Source: Vibrio maritimus
GTDB lineage: Bacteria; Pseudomonadota; Gammaproteobacteria; Enterobacterales; Vibrionaceae
Assembly: GCA_000755425.1 (NCBI GenBank)
Contig: BBMT01000004.1
Location: 1-64,000, forward strand
Length of the DNA: 64,000 bases
Reading direction: 5' to 3'
This document shows, one piece after another, positions 19,888 through 29,413 of this stretch. The position numbers and the translations under genes were made by a program. The notes below the pieces were generated by a model. That model was not told the DNA's origin. It worked only from the letters and a program-made list of their open reading frames with translations, and did no database searches. The number at the start of each line of letters is the position of its first letter. Positions within the stretch are counted from its first letter, which is position 1.

Positions 19888-19927
19888 CGCGTTGAGTAGA
19901 TTTTGCATCAAGTGCGGAATGACGAAG
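19888..19927 (-). repeat. degenerate REP-like palindrome
   Basis: On the minus strand the stretch reads CATTCCGCACTTGATGC and then AAAATCTACTCAACG. It resembles the GTCATTCCGCACTTGATGCGGAATCTA class of dispersed palindromes seen in many gammaproteobacteria, with the right arm mutated. The identification is from memory and tentative. Confidence 0.4.
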
Positions 19928-20073
19928 TCTTTCGCGATAGTTGCAAAGGTATAGCTTTGGATGACAACGCCACACTTACCATTAATTACCCTTTCCCCCT
20001 GCCGTTTTGCTCCCTTTCCCGCTAGAATACCCCCATCACAACCCACTCACTTTCCGAATCAATAAGGAATGCC

Positions 20074-21288
20074 ATGAGCAGCCAAAACCCACTATCTAGC
20101 GATATAGTGATTGTCAGTAACTCTTCCGATAACCCGTTTGCCATTGATGTCGCGTACGCGATGGGGCAGCATGAAGACATCTCTGATGTCATCAGTATGA
20201 AGCACTTCATGAATACCGAATTTTGCCCGCGCTTTATCTCTGATGAAGATGACATGGACAACATTGGTAATAGCCTAGAGGGTAAGACGGTCGTCATCGT
20301 CAGCACTGGGAACCTTGTGACCAGTCGCCAAGAGCTAGCGATGCACAACTTTATTATTGCACGTGCTGCTAAAGAGAACGGTGCGAGTCGCGTTGTGCTT
20401 GTGGAGCCTGACCTTTTCTTCTCTGCGCAAGATCGTGGTGCGCGTCCTGAGCTTGGTGATACGGGGGGTGAGCGCTCTGTGTCGGATATTAAGAAGTTTG
20501 ATGGACAGCCATTTACTGCTCAGCTCTATGCACAGCTGTTGACGTTATCAGGTGTTGATGATGTGGTGACGGTACATAACCACTCAGATTCAGTACAAAA
20601 GATGTTCAGTGATGTGTTTGGTGGCCGCTTCTACAACCTCATTCCTTATCAAATTTACGCCCACTATCTGCTTAACTCTAATATTTTGAACTACGGCCCA
20701 GACGGCGAAGGTTTGGTACTTTGTGCGCCAGACAAAGGGGCGCGTGATTTCGTGAAAGAGATGTACAACCGAATTGGTTTGAGCAAAGCCAAATTCATCA
20801 TGTTGGATAAAGAGCGCACGGCGGAACGCAAAGTTGAAATCACTCTGCACAAAGAGAGTGAAGACACCTTCGAAGGTCTAGAAAATTCCAGCATCGTACT
20901 ATTTGACGATATGGTTCGTACTGGGTCAACTGTGGTGAAGTCGTGCCAGTTCCTGCAGCAGCTTAAACCTGAGAACATGGTATTTACCGTCTCTCATTTC
21001 TACGCCAGTACCGAAGGTCGTGAGCGTATGTCGCACCCTGCATTGGGCGAGATTCTGACGCTGAATACTATGCCGACTATTCTGAACCGTGACGAACAAG
21101 GCCGTCTGCGTAAGAAGATGGTCGTGCTGAAGATTGAGAAGTACTTGGCTCAGGAGCTAAGCAAGATCTTAGACATCCCTCAGCGCTCTGAAGAAGAAAA
21201 TCCATATAAGATCGATATGTCTTCTAAGAACCCGCGTTTCCAGCGCAAGATTTGGTTCTCTGATCAGTTGTCTGAGCTAAAACGCTAA
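20074..21288 (+). CDS. ribose-phosphate pyrophosphokinase-like protein
   Basis: A 404-residue relative of PRPP synthetase, which makes phosphoribosyl pyrophosphate from ribose 5-phosphate and ATP. The PRPP-binding loop is VLFDDMVRTGSTVVKS (about residue 275), and a catalytic-loop-like MLDKERTAERKVE precedes it. The N-terminal half matches the paired fold with SRQELAMHNFIIARAAKENG and SAQDRG. It is about 90 residues longer than the housekeeping enzyme and clearly divergent, so it is a paralogue whose substrate may differ. It stands alone behind a good ribosome site (AATAAGGAATGCC). Confidence 0.8.
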   Translation: MSSQNPLSSDIVIVSNSSDNPFAIDVAYAMGQHEDISDVISMKHFMNTEFCPRFISDEDDMDNIGNSLEGKTVVIVSTGNLVTSRQELAMHNFIIARAAKENGASRVVLVEPDLFFSAQDRGARPELGDTGGERSVSDIKKFDGQPFTAQLYAQLLTLSGVDDVVTVHNHSDSVQKMFSDVFGGRFYNLIPYQIYAHYLLNSNILNYGPDGEGLVLCAPDKGARDFVKEMYNRIGLSKAKFIMLDKERTAERKVEITLHKESEDTFEGLENSSIVLFDDMVRTGSTVVKSCQFLQQLKPENMVFTVSHFYASTEGRERMSHPALGEILTLNTMPTILNRDEQGRLRKKMVVLKIEKYLAQELSKILDIPQRSEEENPYKIDMSSKNPRFQRKIWFSDQLSELKR

Positions 21289-21365
21289 CCAGCGCATTCT
21301 ATCGGTTTAGTACAGTGATAGATTAGCCACTTAGTGACGGCACATTCCGATAAAGAGTATGCCGT

Positions 21366-22295
21366 TTATTTATTTTTGAGCGCCACAAAACCCTGGTGTA
21401 GCGCAAAACATACCGCGCCAAGGACAGCACCACTTGCGAGATGAATCATGCTTGCGCCAATACTTTCCCAGAATAGATCTAGGCTAGGGATGTGATTAAA
21501 GGTGTCGGCTTGCGCTGCACTCAAATGCTCAAGCCAGGGTAGGGCGTGCGCTATAATACCACCGCCAACGAGGAACATGGCGATGGTGCCGACAATACCC
21601 AGCGCTTTCATTAACCACGGTGCAAACTGCAGTAGTCCCATGCCAAGCTTTTGTTTTATTGAACTCTTGTTGGGGTTGTTATTGATAAGCCAAAGTCCCG
21701 CGTCATCAAGTTTGACGATGATCGCAACCAAACCATAAACACCAGCGGTGACTAATACCGCTACGACACTTAAGCCTATCGCTTGCATGGTAAGAGACTG
21801 TGCCATCATGGTACCCAGTGCAATGACCACTATTTCAGCAGAGAGAATAAAGTCGGTGCGAACGGCGCCTTTCACCTTTTGTTTTTCGTAGTCAGCGAGT
21901 TCTTCTTCACTCATGGTTAGGGTTGGATGACTGCTGCTTGATGTTGAGGCTTCGCCGCGATGGCTCCACCAATGATGTACTTTCTCAAAGCCTTCGTAGC
22001 AGAGAAAGGCGCCGCCAAGAGTGAGAAGCGGTGTTATAAGCCAAGGGGCAACCAAGCTAATCAAAAGTGCGGCGGGGACTAAAATGACTTTGTTGAGCAG
22101 TGAGCCCTTTGCTACTGCCCAAACGACCGGTAGTTCACGTTCAGTAGAGACGCCGCTGACTTGCTCTGCGTTGACCGCTAGGTCGTCACCGAGCACGCCA
22201 GCGGTCTTCTTTACCGCGACTTTGGACATGACTGCCACGTCGTCCATCAGTACGGCAATATCATCAATAAGAGTCAGTAAACTTGCGCCAGCCAT
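21366..22295 (-). CDS. DUF808 (YedI-like) inner-membrane protein
   Basis: A 309-residue polytopic membrane protein with the strongly conserved start MAGASLLTLIDDIAVLMDDV and the family motif FLCYEGFEKVHHWW. Several hydrophobic helices follow (roughly 65-95, 145-195 and 225-305). DUF808/YedI proteins are widespread inner-membrane proteins of unknown function. The ribosome site AAAGGAACC fits the start. It is followed upstream on the same strand by a glutathione-transferase gene, with a 65-base gap. Confidence 0.9.
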   Translation of the reverse strand: MAGASLLTLIDDIAVLMDDVAVMSKVAVKKTAGVLGDDLAVNAEQVSGVSTERELPVVWAVAKGSLLNKVILVPAALLISLVAPWLITPLLTLGGAFLCYEGFEKVHHWWSHRGEASTSSSSHPTLTMSEEELADYEKQKVKGAVRTDFILSAEIVVIALGTMMAQSLTMQAIGLSVVAVLVTAGVYGLVAIIVKLDDAGLWLINNNPNKSSIKQKLGMGLLQFAPWLMKALGIVGTIAMFLVGGGIIAHALPWLEHLSAAQADTFNHIPSLDLFWESIGASMIHLASGAVLGAVCFALHQGFVALKNK

Positions 22296-22360
22296 GGAGA
22301 GGTTCCTTTAAGTAGAAATTACCTGTTTTACCATGGCTTTATTGTAGTTGATGTTAAGAG

Positions 22361-23014
22361 CTAGGCGCAGACTTCTTCGCCAGCTTCATCCTCCATCACA
22401 ATATCCGTCTCTGAGCTTGCCTCTGCAAGCCATCGTAAAATCGCTGCGCTCGAGAGGACTTGCTCTTGATAGTGTTTTGCTGGCTCAGATAGTTCAATAC
22501 CATAGTTTCTAAATCTGAGTGCGACAGGGGCATACATAGCGTCAGCAATGGACCAGTCGCCAAATAGCCATTGCTCGGGGTACTGACTCATTTGCTCTGA
22601 CCACATTTCATCGATTCGTTTGATATCCGCACGAGCAGCCTCGCTTAACTCAACTTTGCGACGCGCGCGACAGTTCATTGGTAGCTCATTACGAAGCGCC
22701 ATAAAACCTGAGTGCATTTCACTGACTACAGCTCGTGCTTTGGCGCGTTCTGTGACAGATGCTGGCCAGCAACGACCATCAAGATATCGCTCGTTAACAT
22801 ACTCCATGATAGCGAGTGAATCCCAAGTAGTAATGTCGGAGTCGACAAGGGTAGGCACTTTGGCCGTTGGCGTGACTTCGGCAAGTGTTTGATAAAACTC
22901 GGGAGTGAATAGAGTAAGCTTTTCCACTTCTACGTTTACATTGTTTTGCGCGAAGATAAGCCAAGCTCGTAGTGACCAACTCGAGTAGTTTTGGTTTGCA
23001 ATATACAGTTTCAT
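22361..23014 (-). CDS. glutathione S-transferase family protein
   Basis: A 217-residue cytoplasmic GST. The thioredoxin-like N-terminal domain begins MKLYIANQNYSSWSLRAWL, with the serine pair of the active-site region, and contains KVPTLVDSDITTWDSLAIMEYVNE, the glutathione gamma-glutamyl contact. The C-terminal helical domain contains LFGDWSIADAMYAPVALR. The substrate cannot be predicted. It is divergent from a LysR regulator whose start is about 105 bases away. Confidence 0.88.
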   Translation of the reverse strand: MKLYIANQNYSSWSLRAWLIFAQNNVNVEVEKLTLFTPEFYQTLAEVTPTAKVPTLVDSDITTWDSLAIMEYVNERYLDGRCWPASVTERAKARAVVSEMHSGFMALRNELPMNCRARRKVELSEAARADIKRIDEMWSEQMSQYPEQWLFGDWSIADAMYAPVALRFRNYGIELSEPAKHYQEQVLSSAAILRWLAEASSETDIVMEDEAGEEVCA

Positions 23015-23120
23015 GTCGCCTCCTTTCTGGTTTGATTTTCATCATAATCAATGGTTTGATGGGTGACTAACGCATAGTTTTAATGAGTGCCATCAATGGA
23101 ATCGATGGGTGGAGAGAGAT

Positions 23121-23932
23121 ATGGATATTGAAGCGCTACGCAGCTATTTGGCGTTCTCGGAAACGGGCAGTTTTACTCGGGCAGCGAAACAGATCAATCG
23201 AACGCAGTCGGCATTCAGTGCCAGATGAAGAAGCTAGAAAGCGAAGCGGGGACGCCTCTGTTTGAGCGTCATGGGCGTAATATGATGCTCACAGAAGCAG
23301 GACTTGCGCTAAAAGCACATGCAGAGCAAATCTTGGCGCTGCACGATAAAGCGTTGCATCAAGTTCAAAAGTATCAAAATAAAACCTCACTCAGGCTTGG
23401 TTGCCCCGAGGATTACAATGAAACTATTCTTCCCAAAGTGATCAGTGCGATCACTCAAACGGAGCCGACTTGTTCAGTCCAAGTTTACTCTCAACCTAGT
23501 GTCGTTCTAAGAGAGTGGCTCGATGAAGGGAAAATCGACGCTGCGATAGTGACAAGAGCACCAGACAGTGAAGAGGGTTATTGGCTTGAGTCCGATCGCG
23601 GAGTGTGGATTGCTGCAGAGAGTTTTGATATTTCTAAAAGGCCTCTGCCTTTGGTGCTATTTCAAACCGACTGTAAATACCATGCAGCTGCCGTTGATAG
23701 TCTGGCGAAACGTAGCATTAGCCATCAACTTATCGCGTGTTGCAATACAGCATCTGCACAAAGGTCACTGGTTTCTGCGGGGCTTGGTGTGGGGGCGATG
23801 GGGCAATTGAGCGTCAATAATGATGTGATCATCCTAGATAACATGCCACCGCTGCCGAATGTCGATATAGTGCTGCTCACAGGAGCTTCTGCTCACCCTT
23901 TGCTAACACAGTTGTTTATTGCCGAAATTTAG
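23121..23932 (+). CDS. LysR-family transcriptional regulator
   Basis: The N-terminal winged helix-turn-helix reads MDIEALRSYLAFSETGSFTR, then AAKQINRTQSAFSAQMKKLE once one missing C near 23221 is restored. The C-terminal half is a LysR substrate-binding domain (LRLGCPEDYNETILPKV, GLGVGAMGQLSV). The repaired protein has 270 residues, slightly short for the family. It may control the divergent glutathione-transferase gene. Confidence 0.83.
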
Positions 23933-24117
23933 CTCTGTTCAAGGAAGATGAATCGTCTGTAATACGATTTGTTCGTATTACATATTTGGAATGATTATTA
24001 ATATAATATATGGCCAAGTTAGGATGTGATGATTTATTTGTTTTTATAAACATCTGTTCTAAAAATATTCCACCAAATGACAAGTTTGTGTAAGAAATTA
24101 CCTATTAAGTAGTAGAG

Positions 24118-24131
24118 TTGATTTTCATCAA
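24118..24131. promoter_or_regulatory. FNR-binding site
   Basis: TTGATTTTCATCAA is a perfect match to the FNR consensus TTGAT-N4-ATCAA. It lies 67 bases before the dmsA start codon, a suitable place for anaerobic activation of the reductase operon. Confidence 0.85.
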
Positions 24132-24197
24132 CTGTTTCCGGCCTTTTCATTTGTAACATGCCTGTGATGATGCATAACTATAACTGAGCATGTCCAT

Positions 24198-26645
24198 ATG
24201 AATAATAAATTGAAGCAATTATTGACGCCGTCGTTGACGCGTCGAGGATTCATCAAGTCCTCGTCGGCCATCGGTGGTCTCGCGGCTGCGACAAGCGCCA
24301 TCTCTCTCCCCTTCAAATCTGCACATGCAGAAACCCAATCAGCACCAAGTGATGAAAAGGTTGTTTGGAGTGCTTGTACTGTTAACTGTGGTAGTCGATG
24401 CCCACTGCGCATGCACGTAGTTGATGGCGAGATCAAATGGGTCGACGCCGATAACACCGGTACCGATGATTATGCGAATAAAGATGTGCAAGTGCGCGCG
24501 TGTTTGCGTGGCCGCTCGATGCGTCGCCGTGTTTACAATCCAGATCGCCTGAAATACCCAATGAAGCGTATTGGTAAGCGTGGTGAAGGTAAGTTTAAGC
24601 GCATCTCTTGGGATGAAGCTTACACAGAGATCGTTAATAGCCTAGATCACATCAAAAAAGAATACGGCAACGAAGCGATTTATCTGAACTATGGTACAGG
24701 TACGCTTGGTGGTACGGTCACTAAGTCTTGGCCTCCAGGTAAGTCTCTGATTGCACGTTTGATGAACCTAACGGGTGGTTACTTGAACCACTATGGTGAT
24801 TACTCGACAGCACAGATTGCTAAAGGTCTGAGCTACACCTACGGTGGTTGGGCTAACGGTAACTCTTTCTCAGATACTGAAAACAGTAAGCTGATTGTTC
24901 AGTTCGGTAATAACCCTGCTGAAACGCGCATGTCTGGTGGCGGTTTGATCCACCACTTAATTGAGAGCAAAGCGAAATCGAACGCGCGCATGATCATGAT
25001 CGATCCGCGTTATAACGATACAGCTGCCGGTCACGAAGATCAGTGGATCCCTATTAAACCAGGTACGGATGCGGCCTTTATCGCTGCGATGGCGCACGTG
25101 ATGATCAAAGAAGACTTGGTTGACCAAGAATTCCTAGACAAATACTGTGTCGGCTATGACGAGAAGACATTGCCAGCATCTGCACCAGCTAATAGCGATT
25201 ATAAGTCATATATTCTTGGTCTTGGTGAAGATGGCATCGAGAAAACACCTGAATGGGCGGCGCCAATTACTGGTATTCCAGTTGATATCATTATCCAAAC
25301 TGCTCGTGAAATTGGTTCAACGAAACCATGTGCTATCTATCAAGGTTGGGGTCTACAACGCACTCAAAACGGTGAGATTGCCTCACGTGCAATCGCTATG
25401 CTAGCACTACTAACGGGTAACTTGGGTATTCATGGTGGCGGCTCTGGTGCTCGTGAATCGGATTACAACATTCCGTTTGTTCGTTTCCCAACCCTTGAAA
25501 ACCCAATTCAAACGTCTATCTCTATGTTCCTTTGGACAGATGCGATTGTGCGTGGCCCAGAAATGACGGCAACTCGTGACGGTGTGCGCGGTAAAGATAA
25601 GCTTGATGTACCAATTAAGTTCATCTGGAACTACGCAGGCAACTGCATCATCAACCAGCACTCTGATATCAACCGTACTCACGACATCCTGCAAGATGAT
25701 AAAGCGTGCGAGATGATTGTGGTGATTGATAACCATATGACTTCTTCGGCGAAATATGCGGACATCATCCTACCAGACCTGACCACGTCAGAGCAGGCGG
25801 ACTTCTGTATGGACGGCAAAGCGGCGAATATGCCTTACTTCATCTTTGCAGACAAAGCGATTGAGCCTCAGTTTGAAGCGCGTAGCATTTACCAAATCTG
25901 TTCTGATCTGGCTGAGCGCATGGGGGTAGGTAAAGAGTTTACCGAAGGTCGCGATCAAGAAGGTTGGCTGCGTCATCTGTACGCGGAAACCTTGAAGCTA
26001 GACCCAACACTTCCAGATTTTGAAACGGTTCGTAAGCAGGGCATCGTTAAGCGCAGTGACCCGAATGGGCACTATGTGGCTTACCAAGCATTCCGTGAAG
26101 ATCCAGAGAACAACCCGCTGAAGACACCGTCTGGCAAGGTTGAGATCTATTCTGAAGAGCTAGCAAGACTAGCCGCTGAATGGGAACTGCCTGAAGGTGA
26201 TGTGATTCACCCGCTACCGATCTATGTAAGTACGTCTGAAGGCTGGGATTCACCTCTGCGCAACAAGTACCCGCTTCAATTGACCGGCTTCCACTTTAAA
26301 GCTCGCTGTCACTCGACGTACGGCAACGTTGATGTAATCAAACAAGCTGCGCGCCAAGAGATGTGGATCAACCCTATGGATGCTGAACGTCGCGGAATCA
26401 AGAACGGCGATCGCATCAAGATCTATAACGACCGTGGTGAAGTTCGAATCAACGCGAAAGTGACCCCGCGAATGATGCCAGGCGTTGTGGCATTGGGTGA
26501 AGGCGCTTGGTACGCACCAGATGGCAATAAGGTGGACCACAATGGTTCAATCAACGTGTTGACGTCTCAAAAGCCAAGTCCATTGGCGAAGGGCAACCCG
26601 CAACACACCAACCTTGTCGAAGTTCAACTGGTTAAGAAGGCGTAA
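24198..26645 (+). CDS. dmsA: DMSO-reductase-family molybdopterin catalytic subunit
   Basis: The catalytic subunit of a membrane-bound anaerobic reductase for DMSO or a related S- or N-oxide. The 815-residue protein has a twin-arginine signal (LTRRGFIKSS, residues 14-23), which predicts export folded to the periplasm. Next comes a 4Fe-4S binding set (CTVNCGSRCPLR and CLRGRSMRRR). The NHYGDYS segment near residue 198 holds the probable molybdenum-ligating serine. The C-terminal molybdopterin dinucleotide-binding domain contains DRIKIYNDRGEV. It heads dmsABC plus two accessory genes behind an FNR box. The exact oxide substrate cannot be read from sequence. Confidence 0.92.
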   Translation: MNNKLKQLLTPSLTRRGFIKSSSAIGGLAAATSAISLPFKSAHAETQSAPSDEKVVWSACTVNCGSRCPLRMHVVDGEIKWVDADNTGTDDYANKDVQVRACLRGRSMRRRVYNPDRLKYPMKRIGKRGEGKFKRISWDEAYTEIVNSLDHIKKEYGNEAIYLNYGTGTLGGTVTKSWPPGKSLIARLMNLTGGYLNHYGDYSTAQIAKGLSYTYGGWANGNSFSDTENSKLIVQFGNNPAETRMSGGGLIHHLIESKAKSNARMIMIDPRYNDTAAGHEDQWIPIKPGTDAAFIAAMAHVMIKEDLVDQEFLDKYCVGYDEKTLPASAPANSDYKSYILGLGEDGIEKTPEWAAPITGIPVDIIIQTAREIGSTKPCAIYQGWGLQRTQNGEIASRAIAMLALLTGNLGIHGGGSGARESDYNIPFVRFPTLENPIQTSISMFLWTDAIVRGPEMTATRDGVRGKDKLDVPIKFIWNYAGNCIINQHSDINRTHDILQDDKACEMIVVIDNHMTSSAKYADIILPDLTTSEQADFCMDGKAANMPYFIFADKAIEPQFEARSIYQICSDLAERMGVGKEFTEGRDQEGWLRHLYAETLKLDPTLPDFETVRKQGIVKRSDPNGHYVAYQAFREDPENNPLKTPSGKVEIYSEELARLAAEWELPEGDVIHPLPIYVSTSEGWDSPLRNKYPLQLTGFHFKARCHSTYGNVDVIKQAARQEMWINPMDAERRGIKNGDRIKIYNDRGEVRINAKVTPRMMPGVVALGEGAWYAPDGNKVDHNGSINVLTSQKPSPLAKGNPQHTNLVEVQLVKKA

Positions 26646-26655
26646 GGACTAACTC

Positions 26656-27270
26656 ATGAAACAATACGGTTTTTATATCGACTCGAGTAAGTGCACTGGC
26701 TGTAAAACCTGCCAGTTGTCTTGCAAAGACTTTAAAGATTTGGGTGTCGACCGCAGTTTTCGCCGTGTGTATGAATACGCTGGTGGTAACTGGGTAGAAG
26801 AGAACGGCACCTATCGTCAGGACGTGTTTGCTTACTACACCTCTATTGCCTGTAACCATTGCGATGAGCCAGCGTGTGCTAAGGTGTGTCCATCTGGTGC
26901 CATGCACAAGCGTGAAGATGGTTTTGTGGTTGTTGATGAGAAGGTATGTATCGGCTGTAAACACTGTGCTAACGCGTGCCCTTACGGTGCGCCTCAGTAC
27001 AGCAAAGAAAAAGGCCATATGACCAAATGTGACGGCTGTTTTGAGCGTGTTGCAGAGGGTTTCGAACCTATCTGTGTTGGCTCATGCCCGCTGCGAGCGT
27101 TGGAGTTTGGTCCGATTGCTGAGCTTCGTGCTAAATACGGCACTAATGCCGATGTAGCACCGCTTCCGTCTTCGTCACTGACGAAACCTAATATTGTGAT
27201 CAAGCCTAATCGTCATGCGCGTCCAACTAATGACACGACTGGTCACCTAGCAAACCCTAAGGAGGTCTAA
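26656..27270 (+). CDS. dmsB: DMSO-reductase-family iron-sulfur subunit
   Basis: An electron-transfer subunit of 204 residues carrying four 4Fe-4S clusters. The cysteine groups are CTGCKTCQLSCKD (residue 15 on), CNHCDEPACAKVCPSGA, CIGCKHCANACPYGAP and CDGCF with CVGSCPLRAL. It links quinol oxidation in DmsC to the molybdenum centre in DmsA. It lies 10 bases after dmsA and two bases before dmsC. Confidence 0.95.
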   Translation: MKQYGFYIDSSKCTGCKTCQLSCKDFKDLGVDRSFRRVYEYAGGNWVEENGTYRQDVFAYYTSIACNHCDEPACAKVCPSGAMHKREDGFVVVDEKVCIGCKHCANACPYGAPQYSKEKGHMTKCDGCFERVAEGFEPICVGSCPLRALEFGPIAELRAKYGTNADVAPLPSSSLTKPNIVIKPNRHARPTNDTTGHLANPKEV

Positions 27271-27271
27271 G

Positions 27272-28114
27272 ATGGGATGGCATGAATGGCCTTTGATTTT
27301 CTTCACTGTATTTGCACAAACCGCGGTGGGTGCGTTTATTGTGATGGGTCTAATCACACTGTTCGGCAAAGCGGATGCTCACGTAAAAACGGGCATTACT
27401 CGTAACATGTTCTTTATCTGGGTGTTCATGGGATTGGGCTTTATGGCCTCGACTATGCACTTGGGAAGCCCAATGCGTGCTATTAACGCTTTGAATCAAG
27501 TGGGTACCTCTTGGCTATCGCGCGAGATTTTGTTCGGTTCAATGTTCTTTGGTTTGGGTGGCATCTATTGGTTGTTGTCTGTTATCGATAAGGGCAGCGA
27601 AGCGATTCGCAAAGTCTTATTGGTTGCGGCAATGGTGATTGGTGTGGTGTTTATGTACGCAATGACCAACGTGTATATCATTGATACCGTACCTACCTGG
27701 GATACACCGTTTACCGGTCAATCTTTTGCACTCACGGCAGTGGTGTGCGGCGTGATGCTGTCACTTATTCTGATGCGTGGTGCAAAACTTGAATGCCCTA
27801 AACTTGGTAAGATCACTGCGATTGTTGCATCTGTTGCCGGCTTAGCGCTTGTGATGACGACGATCTCTATGGTGGGTTCACTACCTAGCATCCATTCGGC
27901 AATTGTATCGGCAGCTGAGCTTGTACCAAATATGGCGGAAATCCAAAACCTACGTTTTGTACTGGTGTTTGCTGGTATTGCCGCTTGGGTTTGGGCTATG
28001 CGCTCTGAATCGCGCTCTATGCCAATCGCGGTGGTGGGTTTTGCAATGGTTATGGTTGCAGAGCTTATTGGTCGTAGCGTGTTCTTCGGTCTTCACATGA
28101 CCGCGGGCATGTAA
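27272..28114 (+). CDS. dmsC: DMSO-reductase-family membrane anchor
   Basis: A 280-residue anchor with eight predicted membrane helices that binds and oxidises menaquinol and holds DmsAB at the membrane. The start MGWHEWPLIFFTVFAQ and the motif MHLGSPMRAINALNQVGTSW are typical of DmsC. The ribosome site is the AAGGAGG at the end of dmsB. Confidence 0.94.
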   Translation: MGWHEWPLIFFTVFAQTAVGAFIVMGLITLFGKADAHVKTGITRNMFFIWVFMGLGFMASTMHLGSPMRAINALNQVGTSWLSREILFGSMFFGLGGIYWLLSVIDKGSEAIRKVLLVAAMVIGVVFMYAMTNVYIIDTVPTWDTPFTGQSFALTAVVCGVMLSLILMRGAKLECPKLGKITAIVASVAGLALVMTTISMVGSLPSIHSAIVSAAELVPNMAEIQNLRFVLVFAGIAAWVWAMRSESRSMPIAVVGFAMVMVAELIGRSVFFGLHMTAGM

Positions 28115-28120
28115 TGAGTG

Positions 28121-28150
28121 AGGAGGGTAGGCGTTTGTGTCTACCCTCTA
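28121..28150 (+). terminator. intercistronic hairpin after dmsC
   Basis: GAGGGTAG (28123-28130) pairs perfectly with CTACCCTC (28141-28148). The T tract is weak, so it may be an attenuator or mRNA-stability element between dmsC and the chaperone gene. Confidence 0.55.
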
Positions 28151-28195
28151 TTACACTCAACTTTATTGTTTAGAATAACTTGGTAATCTCAGTTC

Positions 28196-28802
28196 ATGTC
28201 ACAATCAGACGTTATTGATCTTCAAAGCCTTCAGACCATGGCCAAGGTGTTTGGCTCACTTTTGTATTTCCCGCTTACCGACAGCAACAACCAAACTTTG
28301 ATTAAAGCTCTTTCGGAAGATGAAGCGCTGGAGAACAGCGATATTCAAACCTGGTGTAAAACAGCGCTAACCGAATTGCCAGAAGCGCTGAACCAAGACT
28401 TCTTCTTGCTGTTTGAAGGCGGAGAGGTGATGTTGGCGCCGCTTGGGGCTCCGTGTATACCGACAAAGAAGAAGTGATTTTGGTGACAGTACTGTTGCGT
28501 ATCGCCAATTTTTGCGTGAGCACGGCATTGAGCTTGATACTGGCATGCGTGAGCCAGAAGATCAGATTGGTTTGATGTTGTTTGCGGTTAGCCAACTTAT
28601 CGAGCAACAGCAAGATGTTGGCACGGTTAAAACGTTATTGACTGAGCACTTGCTAACTTGGTGTTACCGCTACTTTGAATTGGTACAACAGCATGCCAAA
28701 ACTCAAAGCTACAAACAGCTGGCAGGCTTGGTTTCTCTTTGGTGTGAAGTCGTACAGGATGTGCTCGACATTACGCCTAATGCTGTGAAGCTATATCGTT
28801 AA
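28196..28802 (+). CDS. TorD/DmsD-family redox-enzyme chaperone
   Basis: A cytoplasmic all-helical chaperone that binds the twin-arginine signal of the molybdoenzyme and guards cofactor loading before export. Two one-base deletions, near 28445 (CC read as C) and near 28485 (GGG read as GG), break it. Restored, it has 202 residues. The middle reads LAPPWGSVYTDKEEVILGD, and the repaired C-terminal part has FLREHGIELDTGM and LLTEHLLTWCYRYFEL, matching the family. Its place in the dms operon makes DmsA the likely client. Confidence 0.85.
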
Positions 28803-28831
28803 AAAATACACCCATCTATGGTGAGAAAATT

Positions 28832-29394
28832 ATGAGTCGTGATGAGCAATATGTAAAAGCCTATATGGAGCACAAGACGATAAGCCGCCGTGGTTTGTTT
28901 CGTGCTCTGACAATGGTGCGACTCGTAATCCGACTGAGACTGATGACTCCCTTGCGTCAAAGTTGAATGCTGAAAAGGTAGTTAGAGTGCTGCCAAGACC
29001 ACCAAAGGCGATTGACGAGGTACTGTTTCAGCAAATCTGCGATGGTTGTGGTGAATGTCAAAAGGCGTGCCCTGAACAGGTCATTTCTATTGAAGGTGGG
29101 TTAGCGCAGCTAACGCTGGACTATGGGTATTGCAGTCAGTGTGGGGAGTGCGGTAAAAGCTGCCCTACAGGCGCATTGCATGGAAGTGTAATGGATAACG
29201 GCTTGCGACCAAGCTTTTTAGGAAGCTGTCAAAACGCACTGTTTGGCGATTGTTATTTGTGTCAGGAGGCATGTCCTCAAGAGGCCATAGAACTGGGAGA
29301 CTTGAGTTTACCCGTTGTCAGTGACAGCAAGTGCGATGGATGCGGACGTTGCAAACAAGGCTGTCCATTTTCATCCATCGCTCTATCTCTGTAA
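28832..29394 (+). CDS. NapF-like ferredoxin-type protein
   Basis: A 187-residue iron-sulfur protein with three 4Fe-4S sites: CDGCGECQKACPEQ, CSQCGECGKSCPTGA and CDGCGRCKQGCPF, with a further CYLCQEACPQEA group. One missing A near 28912 separates the N-terminus (MSRDEQYVKAYMEHKTISRR) from the rest. The layout matches NapF, which in other bacteria helps mature or feed electrons to a molybdenum reductase. Here it follows the chaperone in the dms operon, not a nap operon, so the partner is probably DmsA. Confidence 0.85.
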
Positions 29395-29413
29395 AGCCGG
29401 GTCTCTATCAACA

